From: Streptomyces pristinaespiralis
GTDB taxonomy: Bacteria; Actinomycetota; Actinomycetes; Streptomycetales; Streptomycetaceae
Length of the DNA stretch: 64,000 nucleotides
Direction of reading: 5' to 3'
Assembly: GCF_001278075.1 (NCBI RefSeq)
Contig: NZ_CP011340.1
Location: 6,941,501 to 7,005,500 of the forward strand
Shown piece by piece: positions 28,901 to 36,874 of the stretch (its first letter is position 1; the number at the start of each line of letters is the position of its first letter). The notes beneath the pieces are model-generated. The model did no database searches and was not told the origin of the DNA. It saw only the letters and a program-made list of their open reading frames with translations. The translations under genes and the position numbers were made by a program.

Positions 28901-29631
28901 AGGTCTGCGTCATCGACGTCGGCGTGGCCTCCGAACTGCCGGCCACGCCGGGGCTCCTGCCGCGCAAGGTGCGGCCCGGGACCGCCGACTTCACCACCGG
29001 TCCCGCGCTGAGCCGCGAGGAGGTCCTCTCGGCGATCGAGGTCGGCATCGAGACCGCCCGTGACCTGGTGGCCGCCGGCAACAAGGCGCTTCTGACCGGT
29101 GAGATGGGGATCGCCAACACCACGGCGTCCGCGGCCCTCATCTCCGTCTACACGGGCGCCGATCCGTCGGAGATCACCGGTCGGGGCACGGGCATCAACG
29201 ACGAGATGCACGCCCGCAAGGTCGACGTCGTCCGCCGTGCGCTCGAGCTCCACCAGCCCGACCCCGCGGACCCGATCGGCGTCCTGGCGGCCGTCGGCGG
29301 CCTCGAGCACTGCGCCCTCGTCGGACTCATCCTCGGCGGCGCCTCCCTGCGGACCCCGGTCATCCTCGACGGCGTCAGCACGGGTGCCGCGGCCCTGGTC
29401 GCGCGCGCCGTCGCCCCGGAGGCGCTGGCCGCCTGCATCGCGGGCCACCGCAGTGCCGAGCCCGGCCACGTGGCGGCCCTGAACAAGCTGGGTCTGCGAC
29501 CCCTGGTCGACCTGGACCTCCGTCTGGGCGAGGGCACGGGCGCCCTGCTGGCGCTCCCGGTGGTCCAGAGCGCCGCGCGGGCCATGCACGAGGTGGCGAC
29601 CTTCGACTCGGCAGGCGTCACGGAGAAGTAG
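25921..29631 (+). CDS. cobT: BluB-like / CobT fusion with very long disordered N-terminus
   Basis: 1236 residues. Residues 1 to about 663 are low-complexity, rich in Ala, Pro, Glu and Gln, and probably disordered. About 664-885 form a nitroreductase-fold domain like BluB (RRDIRNGFRSDPIPHEVLLRVL, SVGHSQPWDFVVIRS, EGLGVGWVSFF), which makes 5,6-dimethylbenzimidazole from FMN. About 893-1236 form CobT, nicotinate-nucleotide:dimethylbenzimidazole phosphoribosyltransferase (FAGDHGVHAQGVTAWPQEVT, GEMGIANTT, LRLGEGTGA with catalytic Glu near 1204). So one polypeptide could make and activate the lower ligand of cobalamin. A start at 25921 follows GAGGGG by about 9 nt. Confidence 0.9.
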   Translation: MTDTGQIPGEGLPEDAGMVEQPGVPAPGTYTFLEPSENSPEEDDLLLMPGAQGAWSDQHAAAPQAGHPQGAPAADQYASVPAAAHHDAAPQHHSGEYQMDYAAYQVQDYGTAPAVHGAEQAAPAPAGTAYAEQAAAQDAAAPAPAFVEVTPAAQAAEAAVPPQEPQFHEVRSPEPQEQGFEAHDAQQARLQAQDAAAQEPLAQVQGTMSVVPGVAPADPAAVAGEAGPAGGHAAPVAQEAPAVQPEQVPAAQESGAHEAGGRDSGAVDLGAVRTPAAATSAMPTPARRPLHMGPPVPDTSSGVVRSLADRGPAGTPPHPMVVRTAAAPAAATTGVEYLDVPREEPGAELPGPQLGEIPPQAGAPWDPQPPQEQTPVAAPAAPAETVVPSDAAAEAANAEATVPAPRTGGSEQQPAAEAEPSVAPEAPEPQLQPEAEVQTPAVVHEAAPGPVEPAEPEAVVRETVTEPVAEQPAVEPPATPEAVVPEAPAEAPKAQQAPAPAVVSEPEPEPVAVAPEAGEAVAAAEAAPVEAGEPSAEVPTAPAEAPAPAVPSGEATAAPAAEALQAAALQADVPQDEAPQAQAPEADTQAPEAASPQAQAPEAVAPQEAPQDEAPQDDAAQAPASAAADPSAPPVADAAPTGTAAVEEGGSPEPQPAAPTAPAPGYDDAEREAVLRVMRERRDIRNGFRSDPIPHEVLLRVLEAAHTAPSVGHSQPWDFVVIRSAETRRTMHELAQRQREAYAKSLPKGRAKQFKELKIEAILDTPVNIVVTADPTRGGRHTLGRHTQPQMAPYSSALAVENLWLAARAEGLGVGWVSFFDEREMVRTLGLPEHLEVVAYLCVGYVDEFPEEPELMQAGWSKRRPLSWVVHEETYGRRALPGEEPHDLLQETVTNIRPLDAKALGEAWERQKRMTKPSGALGMLEIISAQLSGLSRMCPPPIPEPAAVAIFAGDHGVHAQGVTAWPQEVTGQMVANFLGGGAVCNAFANQVGAEVCVIDVGVASELPATPGLLPRKVRPGTADFTTGPALSREEVLSAIEVGIETARDLVAAGNKALLTGEMGIANTTASAALISVYTGADPSEITGRGTGINDEMHARKVDVVRRALELHQPDPADPIGVLAAVGGLEHCALVGLILGGASLRTPVILDGVSTGAAALVARAVAPEALAACIAGHRSAEPGHVAALNKLGLRPLVDLDLRLGEGTGALLALPVVQSAARAMHEVATFDSAGVTEK

Positions 29632-29670
29632 GCCGGGCCCTCGCGTATCCCGGGCCCTCGCGCCGTGGGC

Positions 29671-29711
29671 CCCCCGCGCGTCCGGTCCCCGGCGGACCGG
29701 ACGTGCGGGGG
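29671..29711 (+). terminator. Terminator-like hairpin after cobT
   Basis: Arms 29671-29688 and 29694-29711 pair over 18 bp with one mismatch and a 5-nt loop. Confidence 0.7.
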
Positions 29712-29868
29712 CGCAGGCACCGGAGGCAACCGTTCCGCAACGGTCCCGTCCGCCCCGTGCCGCGGGGCCGTATCGTGTTCGCCAGGACCCTCAACCCGTT
29801 CCCACCAGCCGCTTCACCGTCGCAGCGGCCTCACTCCCGCATCGCACCGCCCGAGGAGCCGCACTGCC

Positions 29869-31101
29869 ATGGCTGAGCACGTCCCGCACGCCGAGCACCC
29901 CGCCTACCCCGTCGGCCTCCGACTCGCCGGGCGCCGCGTCGTCGTCATCGGCGGTGGGCAGGTCGCCCAGCGAAGGCTCCCCGCCCTGGTCGCGGCCGGT
30001 GCCGATGTCACCCTGATCTCCCCTTCCGCGACGCCGTCCGTCGAGGCCATGGCCGAGTCCGGCGAGATCACCTGGACCCGCCGCCGCTACGAGGACGGCG
30101 ACATCGCCGACGCCTGGTACGCCCTGGTGGCCACCAGTGACGCCGACGCCAACGCCCGCGCCTCCGCGGAGGCCGAGCGCACCAAGACCTGGTGCGTCCG
30201 CAGCGACGACGCCGACGCCGCCACCGCCTGGACCCCGGCGACCGGCCGCAGCGACGGTGTGACCGTCGCCGTCCTCACCGGCCGCGACCCCCGACGCTCG
30301 GCCGCGGTGCGCGACGCGATCGTCGAGGGCCTGCGCGACGGCACCCTCGCCGCGCCCCACCACCGCAGCCGCGCCCCGTTCGTCGCCCTGGTCGGCGGCG
30401 GCCCCGGCGACCCGGACCTGATCACCGTCCGCGGCCGCCGGCTGCTCGCGGAGGCGGACGTCGTCATCGCCGACCGGCTCGGCCCGCGCGACCTCCTCGA
30501 CGAGCTCCCGCCGCACGTGGAGGTCATCGACGCCGCCAAGATCCCTTACGGGCGGTTCATGGCTCAGGAGGCGATCAACAACGCGCTCATCGAGCACGCG
30601 AAAGCCGGCAAGGCCGTCGTCCGGCTCAAGGGCGGCGACCCGTACGTCTTCGGCCGCGGTATGGAGGAGGCGCAGGCGCTCGCGGAGGCGGGCATCCCGT
30701 GCACGGTCGTGCCCGGGATCTCCAGCTCCATCTCCGTGCCCTCCGCCGCCGGTATCCCGGTGACCCACCGGGGGGTGGCCCACGAGTTCACCGTCGTCAG
30801 CGGCCATGTCGCACCCGACGACCCGCGTTCGCTGGTCGACTGGAAGTCCCTCGCCCGCCTGCGCGGCACGCTGGTGATCCTCATGGGCGTCGACAAGATC
30901 GGGGCCATCGCGGAGGCCCTCATCGCGCACGGCAAGGCCCCCGAGACGCCGCTCGCCCTCGTCCAGGAGGGAACGACCGCTGCTCAGCGCCGGGTGGACG
31001 CCACCCTCGCCACCGTGGCGGAGACCGTCAAGGCCGAGGACGTGCGCCCCCCGGCCGTCATCGTCATCGGGGACGTCGTCGCCGTCGGCCCGCGCAAGTA
31101 A
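29869..31101 (+). CDS. cysG: Siroheme synthase / uroporphyrinogen-III methyltransferase
   Basis: 410 residues. The N-terminal about 150 residues form a NAD-binding precorrin-2 dehydrogenase part (RRVVVIGGGQVAQRRLPALV); the C-terminal about 245 residues form the SUMT methylase (LVGGGPGDPDLITVRGRRLL, VVRLKGGDPYVFGRG, VVPGISSSISVPSAAGIPVT). It is shorter than the 457-residue enterobacterial CysG, mainly between the two parts. It makes precorrin-2 for cobalamin and siroheme, which suits its place after cobL and cobT. Start ATG follows GAGGAG. Confidence 0.92.
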   Translation: MAEHVPHAEHPAYPVGLRLAGRRVVVIGGGQVAQRRLPALVAAGADVTLISPSATPSVEAMAESGEITWTRRRYEDGDIADAWYALVATSDADANARASAEAERTKTWCVRSDDADAATAWTPATGRSDGVTVAVLTGRDPRRSAAVRDAIVEGLRDGTLAAPHHRSRAPFVALVGGGPGDPDLITVRGRRLLAEADVVIADRLGPRDLLDELPPHVEVIDAAKIPYGRFMAQEAINNALIEHAKAGKAVVRLKGGDPYVFGRGMEEAQALAEAGIPCTVVPGISSSISVPSAAGIPVTHRGVAHEFTVVSGHVAPDDPRSLVDWKSLARLRGTLVILMGVDKIGAIAEALIAHGKAPETPLALVQEGTTAAQRRVDATLATVAETVKAEDVRPPAVIVIGDVVAVGPRK

Positions 31102-31165
31102 CCGGCGGTAACCCGACCTTGCGGGAACCGTTGGCACCGCACATCCAAGAAGGCAGTATCACCCT

Positions 31166-31984
31166 GTGGCCGATCTCATCACCATCGATGACCCCGACGA
31201 CCCGCGCCTGCGGGACTACACGGGCCTGACCGACGTAGAACTGCGCCGCCGCCGCGAACCGGAGGAGGGCCTGTTCATCGCGGAGGGCGAGAAGGTCATC
31301 CGCCGCGCCAGACAGACCGGCTACGAGATGCGCTCCATGCTGCTCTCCGCCAAGTGGATCGACGTGATGCGCGACGTCATCGACGAGGTCCCCGCGCCCG
31401 TCTTCGCGGTAGACCCGGCCCTCGCCGAACGCGTCACCGGCTACCACGTCCACCGCGGCGCGCTCGCCTCCATGCAGCGCAAGCCGCTGCCGGACGCGGC
31501 CGAACTCCTCGGCACGGCCCGCCGGGTGGTGGTCATGGAGTCCGTCAACGACCACACCAACATCGGCGCCATCTTCCGCAGCGCGGCCGCCCTCGGCATG
31601 GACGCCGTGCTCCTCTCCCCGGACTGCGCGGACCCGCTCTACCGCCGTTCCGTGAAGGTCTCCATGGGAGCGGTCTTCTCCGTCCCGTACGCACGCCTCG
31701 ACGCCTGGCCGAAGGGTCTCGAAGCGGTCCGCGAGGCGGGCTTCCGGCTGCTCGCGCTCACGCCCGACGAGAAGGCCACCTCGATCGACGAGGCGGCCCC
31801 GCACCGCCTGGAGCGGGTGGCACTGATGCTGGGCGCAGAAGGGGACGGGCTGTCCACCAAGGCCCTCATGGCCGCCGACGAGTGGGTGCGCATCCCCATG
31901 TCCCACGGCGTCGACTCGCTCAACGTGGGCGCGGCGGCCGCGGTCGCGTTCTACGCGGTCGCCACCGGACGCCCCGGAGCCTGA
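31166..31984 (+). CDS. TrmH/SpoU-family RNA methyltransferase
   Basis: 272 residues. A substrate-binding N-terminal domain (EEGLFIAEGEKVIRRA) precedes the SPOUT catalytic part with the three motifs NHTNIGAIFRSAAAL (seen as NDHTNIGAIFRS), LMLGAEGDGLS and IPMSHGVDSLNVGAAAAV; these form the trefoil knot that binds SAM. It 2'-O-methylates rRNA or tRNA; the site is not known. The GTG start follows AAGAAGG. It converges with the kinase gene, whose end lies 4 bp away. Confidence 0.92.
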   Translation: MADLITIDDPDDPRLRDYTGLTDVELRRRREPEEGLFIAEGEKVIRRARQTGYEMRSMLLSAKWIDVMRDVIDEVPAPVFAVDPALAERVTGYHVHRGALASMQRKPLPDAAELLGTARRVVVMESVNDHTNIGAIFRSAAALGMDAVLLSPDCADPLYRRSVKVSMGAVFSVPYARLDAWPKGLEAVREAGFRLLALTPDEKATSIDEAAPHRLERVALMLGAEGDGLSTKALMAADEWVRIPMSHGVDSLNVGAAAAVAFYAVATGRPGA

Positions 31985-31988
31985 CCCG

Positions 31989-33158
31989 TCACAGCTTCTG
32001 GGCGGCCGCGATGCCCAGCGCCACGATCAGCGTCACCACGAAGAAGACGGTGATCCGCTGACGCAGCAACCGCGGGTTGGCCGGCCGCCGGCCCGTCGAG
32101 GTGGTGCGCGTCCCCGGCCTGGTGCCCGGCCGGCCGTTCGTACGGGCCGTGCCGCGCGGCTGCTGGGGCCGGGAGCCGCCACCGGTACGGGACGGCGTCT
32201 GCGGCCGGGGCAGCGACGACCCGCCCGTACGCCGTTCCATGCGCTCGGTGCGGTCCGTACGCTCCGGATAGCGCGCCGTCGGCCGGTTGAGCTCGACCCG
32301 CTCCCGCTGCACGGGCGGCCGGGCGTCATGCAGACCCTGGGCCTCCCTGGCCGCGATCTCCTTGAGCCGCATGGACAGTTGCAGCGTGCTCGGCCGCTCC
32401 TCCGGATCCTTCGCGAGGCACGCGGAGACCAGCGGCGCCAGCGCGTCGTGCACCCCGTGCAGCTGCGGCTCCTCGTGCACCACCCGGTACAGCATCACCT
32501 CGGAACTGCCGTGCCCGAAGGGCGAGTCGCCCATGGCCGCGTACGCCAGGGTCGCCCCCAGCGCGAACACGTCGGTCGCGGGCGTCACCGCCGCTCCGCG
32601 CACCTGCTCGGGCGCGAGGAAACCGGGTGACCCCACGGCGGTGCCCACATGCGTCAGGGTGCTCGCGCCGGTGGCCCAGGCGATACCGAAGTCGATGATC
32701 CGCGGCCCCTTGGGCGACAGCAGGATGTTGGACGGCTTCAGGTCACGGTGCACCACACCGGCCTCGTGGACCGCCACCAGCCCCTCGGAGAGCGCGGCTC
32801 CCACGGCGGCCACGTCGGCGGCCCGCAGCGGACCCTCCTCGACCACCTTGTCGTGCAGCGACGGCCCCGGCACGTACTGCGTGGCGAACCACGGCCGGTC
32901 CGCCTCCAGGTCCGCCGCGACCAGCCGGGCCGTGCAGCCCCCGCGGATACGGCGTGCCGCCGACACCTCGCGCGCGAAGCGCGAACGGAACTCCTGGTCC
33001 TCCGCGAGATCCGGTCTGATGACCTTCAGCGCGACGCGCTGCCCCCTGCGGTCGGACCCCAGGTAGACGACGCCCATACCGCCCGCGCCCAGCCGCCGGT
33101 GCAGCCTGAACGAGCCGACGACACGCGGGTCCTCGCGCCGGAGCCGCATCATCGCCAT
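31989..33158 (-). CDS. Serine/threonine protein kinase with C-terminal membrane anchor
   Basis: 389 residues. The kinase domain (about 15-270) has the P-loop LGAGGMGVVYLG, VAIK lysine in VALKVI, catalytic VHRDLKPSNIL, DFG in IIDFGIAW and APEQVRG. A basic, Pro/Arg/Thr-rich linker follows and the protein ends in a single membrane span (ITVFFVVTLIVALGIAAAQ). There is no extracellular sensor domain, unlike PknB, so the input must come through other proteins. Substrates unknown; adjacent proteins could be candidates. Confidence 0.93.
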   Translation of the reverse strand: MAMMRLRREDPRVVGSFRLHRRLGAGGMGVVYLGSDRRGQRVALKVIRPDLAEDQEFRSRFAREVSAARRIRGGCTARLVAADLEADRPWFATQYVPGPSLHDKVVEEGPLRAADVAAVGAALSEGLVAVHEAGVVHRDLKPSNILLSPKGPRIIDFGIAWATGASTLTHVGTAVGSPGFLAPEQVRGAAVTPATDVFALGATLAYAAMGDSPFGHGSSEVMLYRVVHEEPQLHGVHDALAPLVSACLAKDPEERPSTLQLSMRLKEIAAREAQGLHDARPPVQRERVELNRPTARYPERTDRTERMERRTGGSSLPRPQTPSRTGGGSRPQQPRGTARTNGRPGTRPGTRTTSTGRRPANPRLLRQRITVFFVVTLIVALGIAAAQKL

Positions 33159-33390
33159 GTCCGTCCCCTACCTACGGTGGGGAGGCCCCACCCCGCTGCC
33201 CGGTCGTCCGCTTTTGACGTGGCACAGCTTACGTACCCCCGCGCCGGTGCGCTCATAGGCCGCGCCCTCCGGACCGGATCGTTTGTCAGTGCCGGGTGGG
33301 AGAATTGACCAGTGGTCAGCGGAGGGCGGATCCATCTTCCCTGACCCGTGCGTGATCTCAACGGTCAGTCGCAGAAGGGGGATTGGATCG

Positions 33391-33621
33391 ATGAAGGGCG
33401 ACCGCGTGGAAATAGTCGTGGACGCGGGAGACACGACCCGTACGTATGAAGTGGTGGCAAGCCGGGCGGGCCGCAGGGTCGAGACGGCAGTGCGCAGAGG
33501 GGTGGTCGAAGTGAGCGAAGTCACCCGATCCGGGTCCGTCGTCCGGACGGCCCGATTCATGGCCAACCGTGTGCTTGCCCTGGTCGAGCAGCCCGTCCCG
33601 CGGGCCGACGCCACGGAGTGA
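33391..33621 (+). CDS. Small conserved-looking protein of unknown function
   Basis: 76 residues. The frame begins at ATG 33391, 10 bp after AAGGGGG at 33375-33381; an upstream start at 33283 is possible but less supported. The sequence starts KGDRVEIVVDAGDTTRTYEVV and reads as a short beta-rich protein with conserved charged residues; it has no signal peptide, membrane segment or known motif. Divergent from the kinase gene. Confidence 0.65.
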   Translation: MKGDRVEIVVDAGDTTRTYEVVASRAGRRVETAVRRGVVEVSEVTRSGSVVRTARFMANRVLALVEQPVPRADATE

Positions 33622-33843
33622 CGGGCGACCCCTCCGGGAAGACCCCAACTCCCCGCCTCCCGTCTCCACCCAGGGGAGTACGCCGAGGGGTGACGGCTCA
33701 TCCTCCGGGAGGCCCGGCAATCGGTACGAGGGCATGACGTCCAGGGCCTTCGGTTTCCCTAATGTTGATGTCAAGCGGCGGGTGCAGCACTCGTCCCCCG
33801 AGGTCAGACACCCGCCGCTGCCAACCACGACAGGAGAAGGACC

Positions 33844-34050
33844 ATGGCGGACACGGCAACGCGGACACTGATCCGCACGCAGGAACGCAAGGCATCCGCC
33901 GCGTTCGGCGGCCGCCAGTCCGGCACTCGCCACCCCCTGGTGGCGACGGCGATGGTCCTTCCCCTCGCGGCACTGCTGGTGGTCGTCTTCGGCGGCTGGG
34001 ACGCAGTGGTCACACAGGCGTCGTCCGTAGGTTTGATGCTGGGGCGCTGA
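33844..34050 (+). CDS. Small single-span membrane protein
   Basis: 68 residues preceded by a strong AGGAGAAGG ribosome-binding site. A basic N-terminal half (TLIRTQERKASA) is followed by one hydrophobic segment (LVATAMVLPLAALLVVVFGG) and a short tail. No known family recognised. The strong binding site and codon bias support a real gene. Confidence 0.7.
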   Translation: MADTATRTLIRTQERKASAAFGGRQSGTRHPLVATAMVLPLAALLVVVFGGWDAVVTQASSVGLMLGR

Positions 34051-34140
34051 AACGGCGCCCCGGGCCCGGAAGAGCGGTCCGGGCCGGGGACATCCGGCCA
34101 ACAACCCCGTGGGGACGGGGGTGCGGCGGACGGCAGCGAT

Positions 34141-34170
34141 CGGCCGGTCAGCTGGGGAGCTGACCGGCCG
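34141..34170 (+). terminator. Terminator-like hairpin
   Basis: Perfect 13-bp inverted repeat (34141-34153 with 34158-34170) around a GGGG loop, 90 bp after the small membrane protein gene. Confidence 0.75.
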
Positions 34171-34186
34171 TCGCGCATGCCCGCCC

Positions 34187-34303
34187 GCGCTCCGTGCGAC
34201 GGCGGCGGCCGCTCCCGCCACCCTTCCGCGCTCCGCGCGACGACTGCGGCCGCTCCCGCCACCCTTCCGCGCTCCGCGCGACGACGGCGGCCACCGCCGC
34301 CAG
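34187..34303. repeat. 41-bp tandem repeat, nearly three copies
   Basis: Copies begin GCGCTCCG at 34187, 34228 and 34269. The first two are about 90 percent identical over 41 bp; the third diverges after about 25 bp. Confidence 0.85.
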
Positions 34304-34766
34304 GACGTGCCCTGGGGCCGGCGACCCGGCCCCACCCGACCGGGCCCGGGCAGGGCCGACCCGGCCAACCCGGCCGGCCCGTGATCGGCCCGTATTGGAC
34401 CCCGCTCCGGCCGGCCGGCGCTCGATCGGGCTCACGCAGGACCCGGCCCGCCCCGCCCCGCCCGCTTGGGCCGTGCCGGCCCCGGCCGGGATCGCCGCCC
34501 GTCACTGCCCTGCCCGCCCGGGCCCCACGTCGGGCGCCGCCGGCGGTTCGACCAGAGGCCGCTCCGACCGGGCCCGGCCGAACCCGGCCGCGTACGCCGC
34601 CCCAGGACCTGCCGGCTACGACCGGTTCGATCGGGACCTGACCCGACCCGGCCCTGCCCGCCACTACCCGGTCGACCGGGACCCGAATGAGGCCCGGCCC
34701 GATGCCCGCGCCCACGCCTGACCCGGCCCCGGCCCGGCGGTCAGGCCCCCCGATACGCTCCACCCC

Positions 34767-35771
34767 GTGACCGCCTCAGTCGTACGCGCCCTTGCCGACG
34801 TCGCTCGTGATGCCGCTCATCTGGCCGCACCCGGCGGTTCCTGCCGTGCCTGCGGCGCCACGGAGGCGGAGACGCTCGCCGACCGTCCCGACGGCACCGT
34901 CGTGCGCCACGGCTCGGCCGTCGCGAAGGCGCACGCCCCCGACACCGACCGGGCGGCGCACGAGGTGCGTGTCGCCCTGGCGGCCCACCCCGCGCTGGCG
35001 GGGATCCTGCTGCCTCCCCTCCCGAACGGAGCTTGCACGGGCGGCCCGGGCCCCGGAGCTCTCCTCCCGGGCAGCCGGCTCCCGGGTGACGACTCCCGCC
35101 CCGTCACGACCTGGCCCTACGGCGTCCCCGTCGACCCCGCGGACCCGGACGCCGCGCCCTGGGAGGAGGCCGCCGTGCTGCTGGCGCGCCTGCACCGCGT
35201 CGAGCCGGCCCAGCTGTCGGGAAAGGGCACAGGCGCAGCCGCACTCCCACCCATGCGCGGCCCCGCCAAGGCCGCCGCCGCCGTGGCCCGTATGGAGGCG
35301 GCCGCGCCGGACCACCCGGCCGCGCCCGACGTGCGGCGCGCCTGGGAGCGCCTGCCGGCCTGGGCGCGGGGCGAGTCGCCGTCCCCGCGCCGGGATGCGG
35401 TGTGCCACGGCGACCTGCACCTCGGCCAGCTCGTGCGCCACCCGGCCCCGGACGGCCCGTGGTTGCTGATCGACGTGGACGACATGGGGCTGGGGGACCC
35501 GGCGTGGGACCTGGCCCGTCCCGCTGCCTGGTTCGCGACCGGTCTGCTCGCGCCGGAGATCTGGCAGCGGTTCCTCGGCGCGTACACCACCGCGGACGGC
35601 GGCGCCGTTGCTTCCGACGGCGATCCGTGGCCCCAACTCGACGTGCCCGCACGGGCGCTGACCGTCCAGACCGCCGCGCTCGCCCTGGCGAAGTCGGCCG
35701 AGGCGGGGCGTCAACCGGACGAGGTCGAGCGGGCGGTGCTGGACGCCTGTACCCGAATCGGGACACTGTGA
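34767..35771 (+). CDS. Aminoglycoside-phosphotransferase-fold kinase
   Basis: 334 residues. An N-terminal ATP-binding lobe (TVVRHGSAVAKAHAPDTD) is followed by the catalytic loop VCHGDLHLGQLV (Brenner motif, catalytic Asp) and the metal-binding LLIDVDDMGLGDPAWDLARP (DxD region), the features of the APH/choline-kinase family. Proteins of this fold act on antibiotics, but also on sugars, fructosamine or other small molecules; no resistance role is implied. A -10-like TACGCT about 10 bp upstream suggests a leaderless GTG start. Confidence 0.8.
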   Translation: MTASVVRALADVARDAAHLAAPGGSCRACGATEAETLADRPDGTVVRHGSAVAKAHAPDTDRAAHEVRVALAAHPALAGILLPPLPNGACTGGPGPGALLPGSRLPGDDSRPVTTWPYGVPVDPADPDAAPWEEAAVLLARLHRVEPAQLSGKGTGAAALPPMRGPAKAAAAVARMEAAAPDHPAAPDVRRAWERLPAWARGESPSPRRDAVCHGDLHLGQLVRHPAPDGPWLLIDVDDMGLGDPAWDLARPAAWFATGLLAPEIWQRFLGAYTTADGGAVASDGDPWPQLDVPARALTVQTAALALAKSAEAGRQPDEVERAVLDACTRIGTL

Positions 35772-35869
35772 CCCGAGTTGGAGTTCGATGCTCCGTCGTA
35801 GGGTGAAGTCATCGTCGCCGGGCATGCATCCCGGCGACGTCGACCGAACGGCGAGGAGCTGACCAGACG

Positions 35870-36151
35870 ATGCAGTGTCCCAAGTGCCACGCAGCGATGC
35901 ACACGTACAACCGCAATGGTGTTCAGATCGAGCAGTGCAGCGGCTGCCGGGGCATATTTCTCGACTACGGCGAGCTGGAGTCGCTGACCCGCCTGGAGTC
36001 GCAGTGGACCCAGCAGGCCCCGCCCGTGCCGCCGGCCCCGCAGGCGTACCCGGCCGCGCCCCCGGCTCCGGCGTGGGGCGCGCCGCACCACGGCGGTCAC
36101 CACGGGCATCACCGCCAGCGGAGCTTCGGCCGGATGCTGTTCTCTTCCTGA
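35870..36151 (+). CDS. TFIIB-type zinc-ribbon protein
   Basis: 93 residues. The N-terminal 45 residues contain CPKCHAAM and CSGCRGIFLDYGELESL, two CxxC knuckles of a TFIIB-type zinc ribbon (zf-TFIIB). The rest is a Pro/Ala-rich spacer and a His-rich tail (HHGGHHGHH) that may bind metal. The function is unknown. Confidence 0.85.
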   Translation: MQCPKCHAAMHTYNRNGVQIEQCSGCRGIFLDYGELESLTRLESQWTQQAPPVPPAPQAYPAAPPAPAWGAPHHGGHHGHHRQRSFGRMLFSS

Positions 36152-36222
36152 GCCGCCGCTTCCTGAGCACCGGCCGGGCCGCCGGCCCGGCCGGCCCTGC
36201 CGCGCGCCTGCCCGGCGCACGA

Positions 36223-36258
36223 CGAAGCCCCCGGCCGTCGGGACGGCCAGGGGCTTCG
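36223..36258. terminator. Terminator-like hairpin of the tRNA operon
   Basis: Arms 36223-36238 and 36243-36258 pair over 16 bp with one mismatch and a 4-nt loop. It lies between the zinc-ribbon gene and the last tRNA of the minus-strand operon and may serve both. Confidence 0.7.
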
Positions 36259-36263
36259 GGTGG

Positions 36264-36335
36264 TGCGCGATACTGGGATTGAACCAGTGACCTCTTCCGT
36301 GTCAGGGAAGCGCTCTCCCGCTGAGCTAATCGCGC
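36264..36335 (-). tRNA. tRNA-Val (GAC)
   Basis: 72 nt, full cloverleaf: acceptor GCGCGAT/ATCGCGC, anticodon arm CTTCC-CTGACAC-GGAAG with anticodon GAC, T-loop TTCAATC. CCA is not encoded. Last gene of the five-tRNA operon. Confidence 0.97.
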
Positions 36336-36408
36336 GGGGTGACCTGCGTTACCGCACTGCGCATACCGATCCGCATCACTGTGTGCTGCGTGATCGCTAC
36401 GTACTGCG

Positions 36409-36480
36409 TGCGCGATACTGGGATTGAACCAGTGACCTCTTCCGTGTCAGGGAAGCGCTCTCCCGCTGAGCTAATCGCGC
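36409..36480 (-). tRNA. tRNA-Val (GAC)
   Basis: 72 nt, identical in sequence to the copy at 36264-36335, separated from it by 73 bp. Confidence 0.97.
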
Positions 36481-36500
36481 GCAGACCCTCGCGGGTCCAG

Positions 36501-36572
36501 TGGACGATACTGGGATTGAACCAGTGACCTCTTCCGTGTCAGGGAAGCGCTCTCCCGCTGAGCTAATCGTCC
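36501..36572 (-). tRNA. tRNA-Val (GAC), variant acceptor stem
   Basis: 72 nt, same body and GAC anticodon as its two neighbours, but the acceptor stem is GGACGAT/ATCGTCC, with both strands changed so that pairing is kept. Confidence 0.96.
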
Positions 36573-36576
36573 TTGG

Positions 36577-36647
36577 AGGTGGAGACGGGATTTGAACCCG
36601 TGTAGACGGCTTTGCAGGCCGTTGCCTCGCCTCTCGGCCACTCCACC
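36577..36647 (-). tRNA. tRNA-Cys (GCA)
   Basis: 71 nt; acceptor GGTGGAG/CTCCACC, discriminator U, anticodon arm ACGGC-CTGCAAA-GCCGT with anticodon GCA. It lies 4 bp from the variant tRNA-Val. Confidence 0.97.
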
Positions 36648-36686
36648 CGGAGTGCAGGGGTTTCGGGAAGATCCCCCACTTTCTCG

Positions 36687-36759
36687 AGCGGACGACGAGA
36701 TTCGAACTCGCGACCCTCACCTTGGCAAGGTGATGCTCTACCAACTGAGCCACGTCCGC
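36687..36759 (-). tRNA. tRNA-Gly (GCC)
   Basis: 73 nt; acceptor GCGGACG/CGTCCGC, anticodon loop TTGCCAA with anticodon GCC. First gene of the operon Gly-Cys-Val-Val-Val. Confidence 0.97.
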
Positions 36760-36801
36760 TTGTCGTTTCCGTTCCGCTTGCGCGTCCCGGCGACGTGTTG
36801 A

Positions 36802-36829
36802 ACTCTAGCGGATTCCTGGGCCAGTACAA
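36802..36829 (-). promoter_or_regulatory. Promoter of the tRNA operon
   Basis: On the minus strand TTGTAC (36829-36824), a 16-bp spacer and TAGAGT (36807-36802) form a good vegetative-type promoter 43 bp upstream of tRNA-Gly. Confidence 0.65.
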
Positions 36830-36874
36830 AAACGCGTTTGTGCAGCTTGCCGCCGTGTGTTCACGTCGCAGCAG

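Larger units (their letters stand above)
34051..34766. other. Long G+C-rich noncoding stretch
   Basis: 716 bp with no supported gene. It holds the hairpin at 34141-34170, the 41-bp tandem repeats at 34187-34303 and then about 400 bp of Pro/Arg/Gly-coding-like low-complexity sequence of runs such as CCCGGCC, open in several frames at once, which indicates composition rather than coding. Confidence 0.65.

Noticed and set aside
34187..34303. CRISPR-like array
   Set aside because: The units are contiguous tandem repeats without spacers, and no cas genes are present.
34767..35771. Aminoglycoside resistance gene
   Set aside because: Only the APH fold is supported; many such kinases act on other small molecules and no mobile context exists.
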